A stretch of DNA of 46,291 nucleotides, taken from contig CALAOW010000115.1 of assembly GCA_937889395.1 (NCBI GenBank), positions 1 through 46,291 on the forward strand, given 5' to 3'. Below the pieces are notes generated by a model, which saw only the letters and a program-made list of their open reading frames with translations, was not told the DNA's origin and searched no databases. Source of the DNA: an uncultured Pseudomonadota bacterium (GTDB lineage: Bacteria > Desulfobacterota > Binatia > Binatales > Binataceae). The position numbers and the translations under genes were made by a program. Below are positions 7,748 to 18,538 of the stretch, piece by piece (position 1 is the first letter of the stretch; each line of letters starts with the position of its first letter).

Positions 7748-8755
7748 TCAATAGCCGAGGTTTGGATCGACCAGGTTCAGCAGCGGGCGGTTCGAGGCGA
7801 AGCGCTTTAGATTCTCTGCGAACAGTTGGCATGCCTTGTCCATGTAGCCGCGATTGGCGCCGGAAATGTGCGGCGTCAGGATGACGTTTTCCATATCCCA
7901 CAGCGGGCTGTCGGCCTGGAGCGGTTCATGCTCGAACACGTCGAGGCCCGCGCCGCCAATCTTTCCCGCGCTCAACGCCGTGGCCATCGCGCGCTCGTCG
8001 ATCACTTCGCCGCGCCCGATATTTACCAGGTACGCGCCGGCCTTCATCGCGGCGAATTCCCGCTCGCCGATGAACTTGCGCGTGTGGTCGGTGAGGGGCA
8101 GCGTGACGGACACGTAATCGCTGTCGCGGAGGATCGCTTCGCGCTCGCCCGGACCGAAGAAGCGCGCGGGAATCCTGCCTTCGGGATCGCCGAGCCCCGC
8201 CGGACACCATCCGGGATCGGCGCGCTCGGCCGGGTTGCGCTTGAGCGCGAGCACGTTCATCCCGAATGCGGCCGCGAGCCGCGCCGTTTCCCTGCCAATC
8301 GATCCGTAGCCGATGATGCCAAGGGTCTGCCCACGGATTTCGTCCACGCTCGCCATGAAAGCGCCCGAGCGCATCCACTCGCGGCGAATCTGCGCCCGAA
8401 TCGCGAGATGAATCCGATGCGTATACGAGAGCATCGAGGCTATCGTGTATTCCCCGATCGGGGTCGCATGAATTCCGCTCGCGGTCGTGACTGGAATCGC
8501 GATCCCCTTGAGCGGTCCGCCGAGTACGTGGTCGGCGCCGGCGCTGAGCAGTTGAATCCACTTGAGGCCGCGCGCCCGGTTCGCGATGTCGTTGGGCATC
8601 CGAAACGTGAGCAGCACGTCGCATCCGCCGCTGACCAACTCGCTGACTTCTTCGAGGGTTCGGCACTGGCGATCGGACAATTCGGCTCCGGGCACTGCGC
8701 TGGTAATTGCGGCGCGATGCGCGGGTTGCAGCGCAACCGTGGATATTATTTTCAT
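7748..8755 (-). CDS. D-2-hydroxyacid dehydrogenase
   Basis: This NAD(P)-dependent dehydrogenase of the D-isomer-specific 2-hydroxyacid family should interconvert a 2-oxoacid and a D-2-hydroxyacid in the cytoplasm. The Rossmann motif is LGIIGYGSIGRETARLAAAFG. The catalytic set is the arginine in NIGRGEVIDE, the glutamate in GLDVFEHEPL and the histidine in LTPHISG. The substrate-side turn is LLSAGADHV. The open frame begins with TTG at 8797, but the ATG at 8755 (MKIISTVALQPAHRAAI) gives the usual N-terminal strand and a protein of 335 aa, so I prefer it. The gene stands alone, divergent from the PDZ protein and convergent with mpl. The substrate cannot be told from the sequence. Confidence 0.9.
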   Translation of the reverse strand: MKIISTVALQPAHRAAITSAVPGAELSDRQCRTLEEVSELVSGGCDVLLTFRMPNDIANRARGLKWIQLLSAGADHVLGGPLKGIAIPVTTASGIHATPIGEYTIASMLSYTHRIHLAIRAQIRREWMRSGAFMASVDEIRGQTLGIIGYGSIGRETARLAAAFGMNVLALKRNPAERADPGWCPAGLGDPEGRIPARFFGPGEREAILRDSDYVSVTLPLTDHTRKFIGEREFAAMKAGAYLVNIGRGEVIDERAMATALSAGKIGGAGLDVFEHEPLQADSPLWDMENVILTPHISGANRGYMDKACQLFAENLKRFASNRPLLNLVDPNLGY

Positions 8756-8886
8756 GAACGCCAGCAAAACTTTCGCATGGGTTCGCGCGCTCTTCAAGGA
8801 GAAATCGTGCAGGTTGAGCAGATCGCGCGGCGGGCTTATATTTGCAGAGTTCCTGCATCACCGGATCGATCGCCGAGCGCGATGAA

Positions 8887-9678
8887 ATGAAGCTGCAAAA
8901 GATGCTCACGCTGGGCGTGACGACAGCTGTGCTGTTCGCGCTGTCTCATCTTGCAGTCGCGCAGGCGCAGGACTCGCAAACGGGCTCCCAGAGCGGCGGG
9001 AATTCGGCCAATCCCGGAATTACGGGGCAGGGCGGCAGCGACGCGACGCTCGAAATAGCTCCGCAGCCCGGCTTGGCGGCGCCGAAACCCGGCGTTCAGG
9101 AGATCCCCGGCGGCCGGAATTTTAATCCGGGCGAGAACAACGCGTCGATCGAACCCAACTTCCGCCCGAAAACAGAGAACGGCAACGGCGATATCAACGG
9201 CAACGCCGATAGCAACCGGCCGCATCCTCGGCCCTACCTCGGCATCACCGTGCAATATGCGACGAAGTGCTACCTCGGAGGGGAGGAGCATGGGCTCGAG
9301 GTGCTGACCATCGATCCCAACAGTCCGGCCGCGCAGGCGGGCCTGCAGGCGCGCTCCGGAATGAGCCCAATCGGCGCGGCGGTTTCCACGCTGACGGGAA
9401 TACTGCCCGGCGGCTCGATCCTGGCTAACAAGGCGCTGACCAGTTCGGGAGCGATGGGACATGAGGGAGATCTGATTGTCGCGGTTGACGATCGGCGCGT
9501 GCGCGACCAGAGCGATCTGGAAAGCGCGATGGCGCGGCTCAAGCCGGGAGACACGATGTACCTGACGGTAATCAGGCCGCAAGGCAACTCGCACACGACA
9601 CTCAAGATCGCGGTGCGAGTTGGCGCGGTGGGCGAGCCAATCGCGAATGCGGTGCCGCCGGGCGGCAACACGCGCTAG
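8887..9678 (+). CDS. exported PDZ-domain protein
   Basis: The start is taken at ATG 8887, because MKLQKMLTLGVTTAVLFALSHLAVAQA is a clear signal peptide; the open frame upstream to 8842 lacks one. The mature part begins with a low-complexity Gly/Asn/Gln/Ser-rich linker (residues ~28-115). One PDZ domain follows, starting at RPYLGITVQYATKCYLGG, with GLEVLTIDPNSPAAQAGL as carboxylate-binding and helix region and GDLIVAVDDRRVRDQSDLESAMARLKPGD as its C-terminal half. An insert of about 40 residues sits between PAAQAGL and GDLIVAVDD, longer than in DegP-type PDZ domains. No protease domain is attached. It is probably a periplasmic or surface adaptor. It lies just before mfd but with 93 bases between. 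Confidence 0.8.
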   Translation: MKLQKMLTLGVTTAVLFALSHLAVAQAQDSQTGSQSGGNSANPGITGQGGSDATLEIAPQPGLAAPKPGVQEIPGGRNFNPGENNASIEPNFRPKTENGNGDINGNADSNRPHPRPYLGITVQYATKCYLGGEEHGLEVLTIDPNSPAAQAGLQARSGMSPIGAAVSTLTGILPGGSILANKALTSSGAMGHEGDLIVAVDDRRVRDQSDLESAMARLKPGDTMYLTVIRPQGNSHTTLKIAVRVGAVGEPIANAVPPGGNTR

Positions 9679-9771
9679 CCTCGCGATTTCATTTCACGAT
9701 CACTCCTCCGGTACCGCGGCCGCGCGTTCGCGCGCGATTTTCTGCTATCATTCTTGTGACGCCAGCGGCAT

Positions 9772-12700
9772 GTGCGCTCCTCGCGCGCATCGCCGCAAGG
9801 CGAATTTGCGTATTCGGATCGGAAAAACTTGCAACGCAGCCTCAAAGAAGCAGCCGGCGAACTCGAAGCGCGGCTCGCGGCAAATACCGAACGCCGATTC
9901 CCGGTGATGGGACTGCGCGGCACGGCCGGCGCGCTGATGATCCGCGAGATGCGGCTGCGATTGCAGCGTCCGATCGTCGCGATCACATCAACGGCGCCGG
10001 AAGCCGAGGCGCTGGCGGGGGAGGTTGCGTTTTTTCTCGGTGAGGCGTCCGACGCCGACGCCGCCACCCGCCGGGTGCATCTGATCCGCTCGTGGGAAGT
10101 GAAACCGATGGCGCAATTGTCGCCACCGACCGACGCGCAGGCGTCGCAACTGGCGGCGTTGTTCGCGATGCTTCGGCATGAGTCGCCGCTGGTCGTCACG
10201 TCGGCCGAAGCGCTGATGACGCGCACGATTCCGCGCGCGGTCTTCAACGAATCGATCGTTAAAGTGGCGATTGGCGACCGGCTGGATCTCGAGGCTCTCG
10301 TCGAAGCGCTGGCGGCGTGCGGCTATCAGCGCGTGCCGCAGAGCGAAGAGGCGGGCGACTTCAGCGTGCGCGGCGGAATCGTCGATGCGTTCTCGCCGCT
10401 GTACCGCGACCCGATTCGCATCGAGCTCGAAGACGACCTGATCACCTCGATTCGCCATTTCGACGCGAACAGCCAGCGCTCGGGCGGCGAACTGCTCGAG
10501 GCGACGATCACGCGCACTCGCTACGTGCCGCCGTCTGCGCTGAAGGACCCGAAGCTGCGCGAGCAGGTCGCGTTGCGGGCCGCGGAAATCGGCATGGTGC
10601 GCAAGGAGGCCGCGGAACTGTCCGAGGCGCTCGAGAACGGGTTGCTGTTTCCAGGCGCTGAACTGCTGATGCCGTATGTGTACGGACGCGCGCTCGACAG
10701 CGTGTTCGATTACATGCCGGCGGGTGCGTTGCTGTGGCTGGTCGATCCGGGGCGCATTCTCGCCGAGGCAAATCGATTTGCTGATACGGTTAACAGCGAG
10801 ACCGCAGCGGCGGCGCGCAAGCCCGCGTTTCATCCGGCGCCGGAGTCGCTGTTCATCGGGGCGGACGCGTTCGAACGCGCGCTCGGAAACTTCACCGCGG
10901 TCGAGGCCGGCTCGCTGGTGACGATGGCCGCGCCGCGCGAGGGATGGGCGGTGCCGGTTGAGGTCAAATCGCAGGCCAGTCTCCGGCTGGGATCGAACCA
11001 ACTGAGCGGACTGCAGACGCCGCCGAGCTTCGAGCCGCTGGCGACGGAATTGCGCGAAGTCCAGCGCGGGCAGGGACGTTCGCTGATGATCGTTGAGGGG
11101 CCGCATCAGGTGGCGCGCCTGCGCCGGCATCTGGAGGCGTGGGATCTCGAAGTCAACGTCGAATGCAAAAGTTTGTCGGCGCTGCTGGAATGTCCGGACT
11201 ACCGCCCCGCGATCATGGAAGGGGAGATTTCCGCCGGTGTCGTTTTGCAGGCGGACGGTCTCTACATATACAGCGAAGAGGAAATTTTCGGCGAGCCGCG
11301 GGCGCATCGGCGGATGCGTCCGAGCGCCAAGGGCGCGCTGCTCAATCTTGAAGAGCTGAAGCCCGACGATTTCGTCGTGCATATCGATCACGGCATCGCG
11401 AAGTACCGCGGCCTGCGGCACATGAAGGTCGCCGACGTCGAGGGCGACTTTCTCAATCTCGAATACTCGGGCAACGACACGATGTACGTGCCGGTCGAGC
11501 GGATAAATCTCGTTCAACGGTACATCGGCGGCGACGACGCGGAACCCAAGCTCGACAAGCTGGGCAGCGGCTCGTGGGAGAAGGTAAAGCGGCGCACCAG
11601 GCAGGCGGTGCTCGCGATGGCGGCCGAGCTGCTCGACGTGTACGCGGCGCGGGAGGTGATGGAGGGGCACGCGTATCCGCCACCCGGCGCGGACTACGAG
11701 GAGTTCGCGTCGCGCTTCGAGTTCGAGGAGACTCCCGACCAGCAGTCGGCGATCGACGACGTCATCGGCGATCTGACGCGCGTCAAGCCGATGGATCGCC
11801 TGATTTGCGGCGACGCCGGCTTCGGCAAAACTGAAGTCGCGCTGCGCGCCGCGTTCATCGCCGTGATGGATGGCCGGCAGGTCGCCGTGCTGGTGCCAAC
11901 GACGATCCTCGCCGAGCAGCACTGGAATACGTTTCGCGAGCGCTTCAAGGATTATCCGGTTCGCGTCGAGATGGTCTCGCGGTTTCGCAGCCACAAGGAA
12001 AATCGGGCGGTGATCGACGAGGCCGGCCGCGGCAAGGTCGATATCGTCATCGGGACGCATCGGCTGCTCTCGAGCGACGTTCAGTTCCCGCGCCTGGGCT
12101 TGCTGGTGATCGACGAGGAGCACCGATTCGGCGTAGTGGACAAGGAGCGAATCAAGAAGCTCAAGAAGTTGGTGCCGGTGTTGACGATGACCGCGACGCC
12201 GATTCCGCGCACGCTGCACATGGCGATGCTCGGCATCCGCGATCTCTCCGTGATTCAGACGCCGCCGCCGGACCGCCAGGCGATTCGCACCTTCGTCGCG
12301 CATTTCGACGACGCTACCATCCGCGATTCAATCCTGCGCGAGTTGAACCGTGGCGGCCAGGTTTTCTTCGTTCACAATCGCGTCGAGAATATCGACTACA
12401 TGGCAAGTCATCTGCGCTCGCTGGTGCCCGAGGCCAAGACCGCAATCGCGCATGGCCAGATGAAGGAGCGACAGCTCGAGAACGTGATGCGCGACTTTAT
12501 CGAAAAGCGGGTCAATGTGCTGGTCTGCAGCGCGATCATCGAATCGGGCCTGGATATTCCCAACGCGAACACGATGATCATCAATCGCGCCGATCATTTC
12601 GGTCTCGCGCAGCTATACCAGTTGCGCGGCCGCGTCGGCCGTTCGCGCCAAAAAGCCTACGCATACCTGCTGATCCCCGGCGAGCACATCATCACGCGCG

Positions 12701-13404
12701 ACGCCAAGCGGCGAATCGATGCGCTCCGTGAACTGGTCGAGTCCGAGAGCGGCGGCGGTTTCAAGCTCGCGATGGCCGACCTCGAGCATCGCGGCGCCGG
12801 CAACCTGCTCGGCCATGAGCAACACGGACAGATCGCGGCGGTTGGGTTTGAGCTCTATACCGAGATGATGGAAGAGGCGATTGCCGAACTGCGTGGCCAG
12901 CCGCAGCGGCCCGACTTCGAGCCCGAGCTTCGAATCGCAGTGCCCGCGTATATCCCCGAGGCTTACGTCTCCGACGAGAACGAGCGGTTGGTGCTCTATC
13001 GGCGGCTCGCGCGGGCGGATCGCGAGGAGGATCTCGGCGAGATTCGCGACGAGATGCGCGATCGGTTCGGCCCGGTGCCGACGCTGATCGAAAATTTGAT
13101 CGCGGCGATGAATGTTCGGCGCCAGATGAAACAGCTGATGATACTGAGCGCGATTCTCAAGGGCTCGCAGCTCGAGATCAGATTTCATCCCGATGCGCCC
13201 GTGGAAACCGCGCGGCTGGTGAAGCTCGCGGACCAGAATCGGCGTACGATGCGGCTGACGCCGTCGTACCAGGTGATCGCGCGAATCGAACCCGGAGAAT
13301 ACGAGCAACTGTTCGCGCAACTCGACGGCGTCTTGCAGGCTCTGGCGGGCTGTGAAAAGTTGGAAAACTGGCCAGCCGCGAAAGTCGGGCAGGCCGTCAA
13401 TTAG
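9772..13404 (+). CDS. mfd: transcription-repair coupling factor Mfd
   Basis: Mfd removes RNA polymerase stalled at DNA lesions and recruits UvrA. The 1210-aa length is slightly above the usual ~1150. The UvrB-like module comes first (RFPVMGLRGTAGALMI, then GDFSVRGGIVDAFSP near residue 195). The RNA-polymerase-interacting CarD-like domain follows (DDFVVHIDHGIAKYRGL, ~residue 535). The RecG-like translocase has Walker A ICGDAGFGKTEVALRAA (~680), the DEEH box VIDEEHRFGV (~780), TATPIPRTLHMAM and QLRGRVGRS. The C-terminal TRCF domain is AYIPEAYVSDENERLVLYRR. The GTG at 9772 is the first start in frame and gives a plausible N-terminus, but an internal start is possible. uvrA lies 2.3 kb downstream on the same strand, so two partner repair proteins share the locus. 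Confidence 0.96.
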   Translation: MRSSRASPQGEFAYSDRKNLQRSLKEAAGELEARLAANTERRFPVMGLRGTAGALMIREMRLRLQRPIVAITSTAPEAEALAGEVAFFLGEASDADAATRRVHLIRSWEVKPMAQLSPPTDAQASQLAALFAMLRHESPLVVTSAEALMTRTIPRAVFNESIVKVAIGDRLDLEALVEALAACGYQRVPQSEEAGDFSVRGGIVDAFSPLYRDPIRIELEDDLITSIRHFDANSQRSGGELLEATITRTRYVPPSALKDPKLREQVALRAAEIGMVRKEAAELSEALENGLLFPGAELLMPYVYGRALDSVFDYMPAGALLWLVDPGRILAEANRFADTVNSETAAAARKPAFHPAPESLFIGADAFERALGNFTAVEAGSLVTMAAPREGWAVPVEVKSQASLRLGSNQLSGLQTPPSFEPLATELREVQRGQGRSLMIVEGPHQVARLRRHLEAWDLEVNVECKSLSALLECPDYRPAIMEGEISAGVVLQADGLYIYSEEEIFGEPRAHRRMRPSAKGALLNLEELKPDDFVVHIDHGIAKYRGLRHMKVADVEGDFLNLEYSGNDTMYVPVERINLVQRYIGGDDAEPKLDKLGSGSWEKVKRRTRQAVLAMAAELLDVYAAREVMEGHAYPPPGADYEEFASRFEFEETPDQQSAIDDVIGDLTRVKPMDRLICGDAGFGKTEVALRAAFIAVMDGRQVAVLVPTTILAEQHWNTFRERFKDYPVRVEMVSRFRSHKENRAVIDEAGRGKVDIVIGTHRLLSSDVQFPRLGLLVIDEEHRFGVVDKERIKKLKKLVPVLTMTATPIPRTLHMAMLGIRDLSVIQTPPPDRQAIRTFVAHFDDATIRDSILRELNRGGQVFFVHNRVENIDYMASHLRSLVPEAKTAIAHGQMKERQLENVMRDFIEKRVNVLVCSAIIESGLDIPNANTMIINRADHFGLAQLYQLRGRVGRSRQKAYAYLLIPGEHIITRDAKRRIDALRELVESESGGGFKLAMADLEHRGAGNLLGHEQHGQIAAVGFELYTEMMEEAIAELRGQPQRPDFEPELRIAVPAYIPEAYVSDENERLVLYRRLARADREEDLGEIRDEMRDRFGPVPTLIENLIAAMNVRRQMKQLMILSAILKGSQLEIRFHPDAPVETARLVKLADQNRRTMRLTPSYQVIARIEPGEYEQLFAQLDGVLQALAGCEKLENWPAAKVGQAVN

Positions 13405-13408
13405 ACTG

Positions 13409-14632
13409 ATGCAAAACGGAAAATTGTCCCCGCGTGCCGCCGCGCGATGCGCCCGCGGCGCTGCCGACGTGGCGACGGCGTTGGTGGCGTCGCTGGGAAT
13501 TGTCCTGGCGGGCGCGGTTTCGGGTTGCTCGGTGGATCTCCTCAAACCCGGCTCTTTCGATACTTTCAAACAGGCGGCCGCTTCTTCAACGGTGACGGCG
13601 CCATCGGCGTCGGCGTCAACCGGGGCCGCCAACCCGTCCCGGGCGGCGAAGCCGGCTCCGAACCCGGTCACCGAGGCGCAAACCGACGAACCGCCACCTC
13701 CACCAGCGCCCGTTGCCTCGGATGAGCCCGCGGAACCGAGCACGCCGGCGCTGGATCGTGTCGTCGCCAGCGTTGATGGCGATCCGATCACGATGCGGGA
13801 GGTCAAAGATTTCGCGGCGCAGCGCGGCCAGCCGATTCAGACCGACGATTTCGCTTCTTCGGACGCCGCCAAGGTCGCGGTCAAGGCGTTGATCGGGGAG
13901 AAATTGCTCGAACAGGAAGTGAAAAAGTACGATGACAAGGTCGACGAAGCGCAGATCGAAAAGTACATCCAGCAGTTGCGGCAGGACAAGCACATGAGCG
14001 ATGTGGAATTCCGCGCGCAACTACAGGCGAGCGGGATGAGCTACGATGAATTGCGCAAGCGGGCGCGCCTCGATATCGAAAAAGCAATGATGATCGAGCA
14101 GGAAGTCCGCGCGAAAATCGACGTGCCCGACACCGACATCAAGGCCTACTACGATACCCACAAGGAAGACTTCACGATTACCAAGGAGCGTCTCAAGCTT
14201 GCGCAGATTCTGATCGCGCTGCCGCCCAACCCGACCGCCGCACAAGTGTCCGCCGCGCAAAAGAAAGCCGACATGGTTCGCGCGCGCGCAGCCAAGGGCG
14301 GCGACTTCGGCGATCTCGCGCGCGTGTATTCGGACGACGAATCAAAGTCCAACGGCGGCGAACTCGGATGGTTCGCGCCGTCCGACGTCATGGACCAGAT
14401 TCTGGCCGCGGTAAAGCCGCTCAAGCCCGGCGAAATTTCGGCGCCGATTCGCACCAGCCACGGCATTCATATCGTCAAGCTCGAGGAACACGAAGTGCCG
14501 GGCCTCGTGCCGCTCAACGACGTCAAGGCGCCGATTCGCGCTCAACTGGTCGATCAGCAATCCGGCGCGCAGCTCGAAAAGTGGGTTGAATCCGATCTTG
14601 TCAAGCAGCATTACGTCGAGACCATGTACTAG
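13409..14632 (+). CDS. SurA-like peptidylprolyl isomerase lipoprotein
   Basis: The 407-aa product should be a lipid-anchored periplasmic chaperone/prolyl isomerase for outer-membrane proteins. From the ATG at 13409 it has an N-terminal hydrophobic stretch ending in the lipobox VSGC (Cys40). An Ala/Pro/Thr-rich linker follows (~50-120), then a SurA N-terminal chaperone region (RVVASVDGDPITMREVKDFA onward). A parvulin/PpiC domain comes next, with LAQILIALPPNPTAAQ, GGDFGDLARVYSDD, GGELGWF and ISAPIRTSHGIHIVKLEE. The frame is open back into mfd (13352), but that start would lack a lipobox at a usual distance. It begins 4 bases after the mfd stop and its own stop abuts pdxA. surA beside pdxA is a known neighbourhood in Gram-negative bacteria. 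Confidence 0.9.
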   Translation: MQNGKLSPRAAARCARGAADVATALVASLGIVLAGAVSGCSVDLLKPGSFDTFKQAAASSTVTAPSASASTGAANPSRAAKPAPNPVTEAQTDEPPPPPAPVASDEPAEPSTPALDRVVASVDGDPITMREVKDFAAQRGQPIQTDDFASSDAAKVAVKALIGEKLLEQEVKKYDDKVDEAQIEKYIQQLRQDKHMSDVEFRAQLQASGMSYDELRKRARLDIEKAMMIEQEVRAKIDVPDTDIKAYYDTHKEDFTITKERLKLAQILIALPPNPTAAQVSAAQKKADMVRARAAKGGDFGDLARVYSDDESKSNGGELGWFAPSDVMDQILAAVKPLKPGEISAPIRTSHGIHIVKLEEHEVPGLVPLNDVKAPIRAQLVDQQSGAQLEKWVESDLVKQHYVETMY

Positions 14633-15682
14633 ATGATGACGGCGCTCAGACGAAAGCCGCCGCCGCGGTTGGCGATCAGCATGGGCGATCCGGCGGGCGT
14701 CGGGCCCGAGGTGATCCTCAAGGCGGCAGCGGCGCTCGCGAGCCGCCGTGATGCGCCGTCGATTGCGGTAGTCGGCGATTTGTCCGCGATGCGCGCGGCC
14801 GCTGCCCGCCTGAGCGACGTGCCGGCGCCTTGCCAATGGCTTCCTGGTCAGCTGCCGATTCGTTTGACCAAAGGACTCGGCGTACTTTCCATATCGAGTT
14901 TGCCGGCGCGCGCAATTCGCCCGGGGCATCCCACGCTTGAGGGCGGCGGCGCCGCCTATGACTACATCGTAACCGGCGCGCGGATGGCGATGAGCGGCGG
15001 CGCTGACGCGCTGGTGACCGCGCCGATCAGCAAGGATTGGATGAACCGCGCGGGGCATCATTTTCCCGGGCATTCGGAACTGCTTGCGCATCTGGCGCGA
15101 ACCCGGCTGTGGCGCATGATGTTCGTGGCCGGCGAGCTGACGGTGGTGCTGGTGACTGCACATATGGGATTTGCAAAAGTGGCGTCCGCACTGACGCAGC
15201 GCAATGTCCTGGACACCATTGGCCTGCTCTCCGCGCACTTGCGCGGTGCGCTTGGCGTTGCACGGCCGCGAATCGCGGTGCTCGGCTTGAATCCTCATGC
15301 GGGTGAAAGCGGGATGTTCGGTGATGAGGAAATCCGCGTAATCGCGCCGGCGATTCGACGCGCGCAGCGTGACGGCATCGACGCGTACGGTCCGCTCGCA
15401 CCCGACACCGCGTTCATCCGCAAGGCGGGTTCGTTTAACTTCGACGCTGCGGTTGCGATGTATCACGACCAGGGCTTGATTGCGGTCAAGACGCTGGAGT
15501 TTGATCGTGCGGTGAACGTCACGCTCGGATTGCCATTCGTCCGCACCTCGCCCGACCACGGAACGGCGTTCGACATAGCAGGGAAGGGAATTGCAAATCC
15601 GTCGAGCATGATTGCCGCGATCGAATACGCGTGGCGGGCCGCGGCGGGACGCGAAAAGACCGGGCCGCGGGTGTCGGCGTAA
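14633..15682 (+). CDS. pdxA: 4-hydroxythreonine-4-phosphate dehydrogenase
   Basis: PdxA oxidises 4-phospho-hydroxy-L-threonine in the DXP-dependent route to pyridoxal phosphate. The family marks are [19 protein letters not shown] at the N-terminus, [24 protein letters not shown] with the metal/substrate histidines, [18 protein letters not shown] and [15 protein letters not shown]. The length of 349 aa is a little above the typical ~330. The ATG at 14633 follows the SurA-like stop with no gap, and a second ATG comes next. uvrA begins 6 bases after the stop. This block is therefore very likely one transcript from mfd or earlier. Related 2-keto-3-deoxy sugar-acid dehydrogenases are the only other family of similar sequence, and the surA neighbour favours PdxA. 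Confidence 0.93.
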   Translation: MMTALRRKPPPRLAISMGDPAGVGPEVILKAAAALASRRDAPSIAVVGDLSAMRAAAARLSDVPAPCQWLPGQLPIRLTKGLGVLSISSLPARAIRPGHPTLEGGGAAYDYIVTGARMAMSGGADALVTAPISKDWMNRAGHHFPGHSELLAHLARTRLWRMMFVAGELTVVLVTAHMGFAKVASALTQRNVLDTIGLLSAHLRGALGVARPRIAVLGLNPHAGESGMFGDEEIRVIAPAIRRAQRDGIDAYGPLAPDTAFIRKAGSFNFDAAVAMYHDQGLIAVKTLEFDRAVNVTLGLPFVRTSPDHGTAFDIAGKGIANPSSMIAAIEYAWRAAAGREKTGPRVSA

Positions 15683-15688
15683 GCAGCG

Positions 15689-18523
15689 ATGGCCGATCGA
15701 ATCGTCATCAAGGGCGCGCGCGAGCACAATCTCAAGAACATCGATCTCGAGATTCCGCGCGATCGACTGGTCGTGATCACCGGACTCTCCGGCTCGGGAA
15801 AATCGTCGCTCGCCTTCGACACGATTTACGCCGAGGGTCAGCGCCGCTACGTCGAATCGCTGTCGGCCTACGCGCGCCAGTTCCTCGAACAGATGGAAAA
15901 GCCCGACGTCGATTCGATCGAAGGATTGTCGCCCGCAATCTCGATCGAGCAGAAGACCACCTCGCGCAATCCGCGCTCGACGGTGGCTACTATCACCGAA
16001 ATCTACGACTACCTGCGCCTGCTCTTCGCGCGGGTGGGACACGCGTTCTGCTACAACTGCGGCCGCGAAATCACCCAGCAGAGCGTGCAGCAGATCGTTG
16101 ACCGAATCATGGGATGGCCCGACGGGGCGAGGATTCACGTGCTCGCGCCGATTGTCCGCGATCGCAAGGGCGAGTATCGCAAGGAATTGTCCGAGATGAA
16201 GCGCGCGGGTTTCGTGCGCGTGAAGATCGACGCCAAGCTCTATGAACTCGGCGAGGAGCCGGCGCTGAACAAGAACCAGCGCCACACCATCGAAGTGATG
16301 GTCGATCGGCTCGCGATTCGCAAGGGAATCGAGAAGCGCTTGTCGGACTCGCTGGAAGTTGCCTTCAAGTACGGCCAGGACCTGCTCAAGGTCGAGCGCC
16401 TGGACGGGCCCAACAACGAGAGCGAGATCTATTTCAGCCAGCGCTTCGCGTGCGTCGATTGCGGAATCTCGTATCCGGAAATCGCGCCCCGGATGTTCTC
16501 GTTCAACAGCCCCCACGGCGCCTGCGTGGAATGCTCGGGAATCGGATCGATCATGTATTTCGATCCCGAATTGGTCGTGCAAAACGAGGACTTGAGCATC
16601 TCCGATGGCGCCATCGCTCCGTGGGCGACGATGAACTATCTGCAGCCGGTGCTCGACGCGCTCGCCAGGCATTACAAGTTCAGCCTCGATCAACCGTGGA
16701 AGGAAATTCCGCTCAAGGTGCGCAAGGCGATCATGCACGGCTCGGGGATCGAGGAGATCGAGTTCGCCTACCAGCGCGGGCATCATCGCGCCGAGTACTC
16801 GAAAACGTTCGAGGGCGTGCTCCAGTGGCTGGATCGGCGCTACAAGGAAACCGAGTCCGAAGGCGTGCGCGAGTTCCTCGAGGCGTACATGAACATGCGC
16901 CCGTGTCCCGCCTGCAACGGCGCGCGGCTCAAGAAGGAAAGCCTGTACGTCCGCTTCAACGGCAAGTCGATTTCGGAAGTGACTGCCATGTCGATCAAGC
17001 AGGCGCTCGCGTTCTTCGCCGCACCGAAGCTCAGTGCGCAGGAAGCGGAAATCGCAAAACTCATTTTGAAGGAAATCCGCGAGCGGCTGAATTTTCTCGC
17101 CGGCGTCGGACTCGAGTACCTTACGCTCGATCGCCCGTCGGGAAGCCTCTCCGGCGGCGAGGGCCAACGCATCCGTCTCGCCACTCAAATCGGATCGAGC
17201 CTCGTCGGCGTGCTTTACATCCTCGACGAGCCGTCGATCGGACTTCATCAGCGCGACAACCAGCGCCTGCTGGCGACGCTCAAGCGCCTCAGGGATCTCG
17301 GCAACACCGTGCTGGTGGTCGAGCACGATCGCGAGACGATGCTCGAGGCCGACCATCTCATCGACATGGGACCGGGCGCTGGAATTCACGGCGGCTACGT
17401 CGTCTCGCAGGGCACTCCCGAGGATGTGATGCGCGATGAAAACTCGCTCACCGGCAAGTATCTTTCGGGGCAAGTCGAGATTCCCGTGCCGTCCCGGCGC
17501 CGGAAGCTTTCCAACCGATGGCTGACCGTTAAGGGCGCGCATGAGAACAATCTGCGCGATCTCACGGTCGCGATTCCGCTCGGCGTCTTCACCTGCATCA
17601 CCGGCGTTTCGGGTTCCGGCAAATCGACGCTCGTGCTCGACACCATCTATCGCGCGCTCTCGCAGAAACTAAATCACAGCCGCGAACGCGCCGGCGCCTA
17701 CAAGACGCTCGACGGCGTCGAGCATCTCGACAAGGTTATTCACGTCGATCAAAGCCCGATCGGACGCACGCCGCGCTCGAATCCCGCGACCTACACCGGC
17801 CTGTTCACCCATATCCGCGAGCTGTTTGCGCAATTGCCGGAGGCACGCATGCGCGGGTACGGGCCGGGGCGATTTTCGTTCAACATCAAGGGCGGACGAT
17901 GCGAAGCGTGCGAAGGCGACGGCATCATTCGAATCGAGATGCACTTTCTGCCGGACGTTTACGTTACCTGCGAGGTCTGCGCAGGCAAGCGCTACAATCG
18001 CGACACGCTGGAAATTCAATACAAGGGCAGGAATATCGCCGAGGTTCTCAACATGACCGTGCTCGACGCGGTCGAATTCCTCGGCTCAGTTCCGCCGATT
18101 CGCCAGAAGCTCGAAACGTTGCGCGACGTTGGCCTCGATTACATTCATCTCGGCCAGTCCGCGACGACCCTGTCCGGCGGCGAGGCGCAGCGCATCAAGC
18201 TTGCCAAGGAACTCGCGCGGCGCGCGACCGGCCGCACATTTTATATCCTCGATGAGCCGACCACCGGGCTGCATTTCGACGACATCAAAAAGTTGCTCGG
18301 TGTGCTCGGCCGCCTCGCCGACGCGGGCAACACCATCGTCGTGATCGAGCACAACCTCGACGTTATCAAGACGGCCGACTACCTGATCGATCTCGGGCCC
18401 GAGGGCGGCGATCGCGGCGGCAATGTAGTCGCAAAAGGCACGCCCGAGGAAGTCGCCGGCGTGAAGGCTTCATACACCGGCGGCTTTCTGCGCCAGGCGC
18501 TCAACCATCGCGCCGCCGCATAG
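15689..18523 (+). CDS. uvrA: excinuclease ABC subunit A
   Basis: UvrA is the damage-sensing ATPase of nucleotide excision repair. At 944 aa it matches the E. coli protein in length. The two ABC ATPase halves are complete. The first has Walker [20 protein letters not shown] (~residue 31) and signature [17 protein letters not shown]; the second has [16 protein letters not shown] (~640) and [18 protein letters not shown]. Zinc-binding cysteine pairs are seen as CVDCGISYP...CVECSGIG and CEACEGDG...[30 protein letters not shown] is the usual UvrB-interaction side. The start ATG at 15689 gives [18 protein letters not shown], the canonical N-terminus. Convergent with the DUF488 gene, only 15 bases apart. 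Confidence 0.97.
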   Translation: MADRIVIKGAREHNLKNIDLEIPRDRLVVITGLSGSGKSSLAFDTIYAEGQRRYVESLSAYARQFLEQMEKPDVDSIEGLSPAISIEQKTTSRNPRSTVATITEIYDYLRLLFARVGHAFCYNCGREITQQSVQQIVDRIMGWPDGARIHVLAPIVRDRKGEYRKELSEMKRAGFVRVKIDAKLYELGEEPALNKNQRHTIEVMVDRLAIRKGIEKRLSDSLEVAFKYGQDLLKVERLDGPNNESEIYFSQRFACVDCGISYPEIAPRMFSFNSPHGACVECSGIGSIMYFDPELVVQNEDLSISDGAIAPWATMNYLQPVLDALARHYKFSLDQPWKEIPLKVRKAIMHGSGIEEIEFAYQRGHHRAEYSKTFEGVLQWLDRRYKETESEGVREFLEAYMNMRPCPACNGARLKKESLYVRFNGKSISEVTAMSIKQALAFFAAPKLSAQEAEIAKLILKEIRERLNFLAGVGLEYLTLDRPSGSLSGGEGQRIRLATQIGSSLVGVLYILDEPSIGLHQRDNQRLLATLKRLRDLGNTVLVVEHDRETMLEADHLIDMGPGAGIHGGYVVSQGTPEDVMRDENSLTGKYLSGQVEIPVPSRRRKLSNRWLTVKGAHENNLRDLTVAIPLGVFTCITGVSGSGKSTLVLDTIYRALSQKLNHSRERAGAYKTLDGVEHLDKVIHVDQSPIGRTPRSNPATYTGLFTHIRELFAQLPEARMRGYGPGRFSFNIKGGRCEACEGDGIIRIEMHFLPDVYVTCEVCAGKRYNRDTLEIQYKGRNIAEVLNMTVLDAVEFLGSVPPIRQKLETLRDVGLDYIHLGQSATTLSGGEAQRIKLAKELARRATGRTFYILDEPTTGLHFDDIKKLLGVLGRLADAGNTIVVIEHNLDVIKTADYLIDLGPEGGDRGGNVVAKGTPEEVAGVKASYTGGFLRQALNHRAAA

Positions 18524-18538
18524 CAATAGCGTGCGCGT

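Noticed and set aside
14342-17542. Very long open frame (1066 codons) on the minus strand across surA-like, pdxA and uvrA
   Set aside because: It is anti-sense to three well-identified genes, and its composition (rich in Arg, His, Ala, Leu) is that of a GC-rich shadow frame. The same holds for minus 9988-12303 (opposite mfd), minus 22074-23825 (opposite the VWA gene), plus 24492-26120 (opposite gpmI) and plus 26117-27472 (opposite eno).
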